A stretch of 15,726 nt of DNA from JBMDXB01 sp048594975 (GTDB lineage: Bacteria; Acidobacteriota; Vicinamibacteria; Vicinamibacterales; 2-12-FULL-66-21): contig JBMDXQ010000130.1 in assembly GCA_048594975.1 (NCBI GenBank), forward strand, positions 1-15,726. Reading direction: 5' to 3'. Shown here in pieces: positions 15,306-15,726 of the stretch (the first letter of the stretch is position 1; every line of letters begins with the position of its first letter). A program made the translations under genes and the position numbers. The notes below the pieces were generated by a model. The model did no database searches and had not been told where the DNA came from. It was given only the letters and a program-made list of their open reading frames with translations.

Positions 15306-15596
15306 TCAATCAGCGCGTGCGGCCTGGAGGCCGCCAACGGCGCACGGCCCGCCTGGCACCCTGTTACCGTGGTCCATCACCTCGCGCGGATCGAGGACGT
15401 GCATGTCGATGTGAACCTACATCCGATCGGTCGTGCGGCCGAGGCGATCGAGCTCAGCGAACGCCGCGGGCCCGACGTCCTCTACGCTCACCTGTTCGAT
15501 ATCAGACCGGTCCCTCAGGTGCCGCTCCAGCGGGTCAGGCAGCCGCCCGCCGCCCATGACGACGTGGCGTCCGAGAGCTGCGGATCGATGACGACT
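15306..15596 (-). pseudogene. arginase/agmatinase-family fragment with internal stop
   Basis: One minus-strand frame directly after the stop of the edge gene reads LGRHVVMGGGRLPDPLERHL, then RDRSDIEQVSVEDVG, LDRLGRTTDRM, a TAG, and VHIDMHVLDPREV followed by VPGGP, ending at TGA 15306-15308. This matches the last third of ureohydrolase (arginase-fold) proteins, where the corresponding segment is DR(V/I)YVHxDMDVLDPxxV...VPGGP. The TAG occupies the place of the conserved tyrosine, and the second metal-binding Asp of DMD has become His. The N-terminal half with the HADxH-type ligands is absent, as is the expected C-terminal helix region. It is therefore a truncated, inactivated relic. The family call is by recalled motif similarity. 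Confidence 0.55.
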
Positions 15597-15725
15597 CTAC
15601 TGGCCGCCCATGCGATAGGAGTCGTCGAACGTCATCGAGACCTGCGCCCGTTCCTTGACATCGATGGGCGCCGGCGTGCCCTTTCCGTCGGTGGAGTAGA
15701 CGGCCACGGGCGTGCCTGGCGGCGG
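15597..15725 (-). CDS. unrecognised protein, C-terminal end (partial)
   Basis: The last 42 codons of a minus-strand gene running off the right edge; the stop TAG is at 15597-15599. The visible sequence is PGTPVAVYSTDGKGTPAPID, then VKERAQVSMTFDDSYRMGGQ. It has a balanced, non-arginine-rich composition unlike chance frames in this GC-rich DNA, which is why I call it real. I do not recognise the family and no motif is diagnostic. The arginase relic begins immediately after its stop, in the same frame. Confidence 0.5.
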   Translation of the reverse strand, partial: PPPGTPVAVYSTDGKGTPAPIDVKERAQVSMTFDDSYRMGGQ

Positions 15726-15726
15726 C

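Noticed and set aside
1..15726. CRISPR arrays, tRNA or rRNA genes, insertion sequences, attachment sites, phage or defence genes
   Set aside because: No regularly spaced direct repeats, cloverleaf-like segments, transposase motifs or phage proteins were seen on reading both strands; the window looks like ordinary chromosomal DNA with some gene decay.

Overview
The window is GC-rich bacterial DNA with tightly packed genes, mostly on the minus strand. The content suggests a soil-type Acidobacteriota, possibly Vicinamibacteria-like: Tat-exported Gfo/Idh/MocA oxidoreductases, apiosidase-like and GH127 glycoside hydrolases, TolB-like propellers, an ADOP/MacB-type permease remnant and DUF885 peptidases. 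This assignment is inferred from gene content only; no marker gene or rRNA is present.

Layout. Positions 2-244 hold the C-terminal end of a plus-strand TolB-like beta-propeller protein. Convergent to it is a minus-strand pair joined by an ATGA overlap: a Tat-signal Gfo/Idh/MocA oxidoreductase (1654-3003) followed by a secreted apiosidase-like GH140/DUF4038 hydrolase (251-1657). A short divergent promoter region (3004-3089) separates this pair from a plus-strand class III-like polyphosphate kinase 2 (3090-3974). Next come, on the minus strand, a large secreted GH127-type beta-L-arabinofuranosidase with LamG and Ig-like modules (4664-7714) and, 13 nt downstream of it, a DUF1697 protein (4096-4650). 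About 600 nt upstream of the GH127 gene carry the frameshifted remains of an ADOP/MacB-type ABC permease.

The right half continues on the minus strand. In transcription order (right to left) it has an unrecognised partial CDS at the edge (15597-15725), a nonsense-interrupted arginase-family fragment (15306-15596), a single-polypeptide fusion of an M28 aminopeptidase and a DUF885 metallopeptidase (11909-15265), a ComB-like 2-phosphosulfolactate phosphatase (11168-11884), a zinc-finger protein with decapeptide glycine-rich repeats (10277-10831), a quinone-oxidoreductase-like MDR enzyme (9213-10262) and a membrane protein with a pilin-like exported tail (8319-9152).

Functionally, two gene groups are consistent with breakdown of plant cell-wall side chains (apiose and arabinofuranose) outside the cytoplasm. 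The fusion protein suggests scavenging of exported peptides. PPK2 would supply nucleotide triphosphates from polyphosphate. I found no tRNA, rRNA, CRISPR array, insertion sequence or phage genes. The most unusual items are the M28-DUF885 fusion, the zinc-finger/decapeptide-repeat protein and the two gene remnants.
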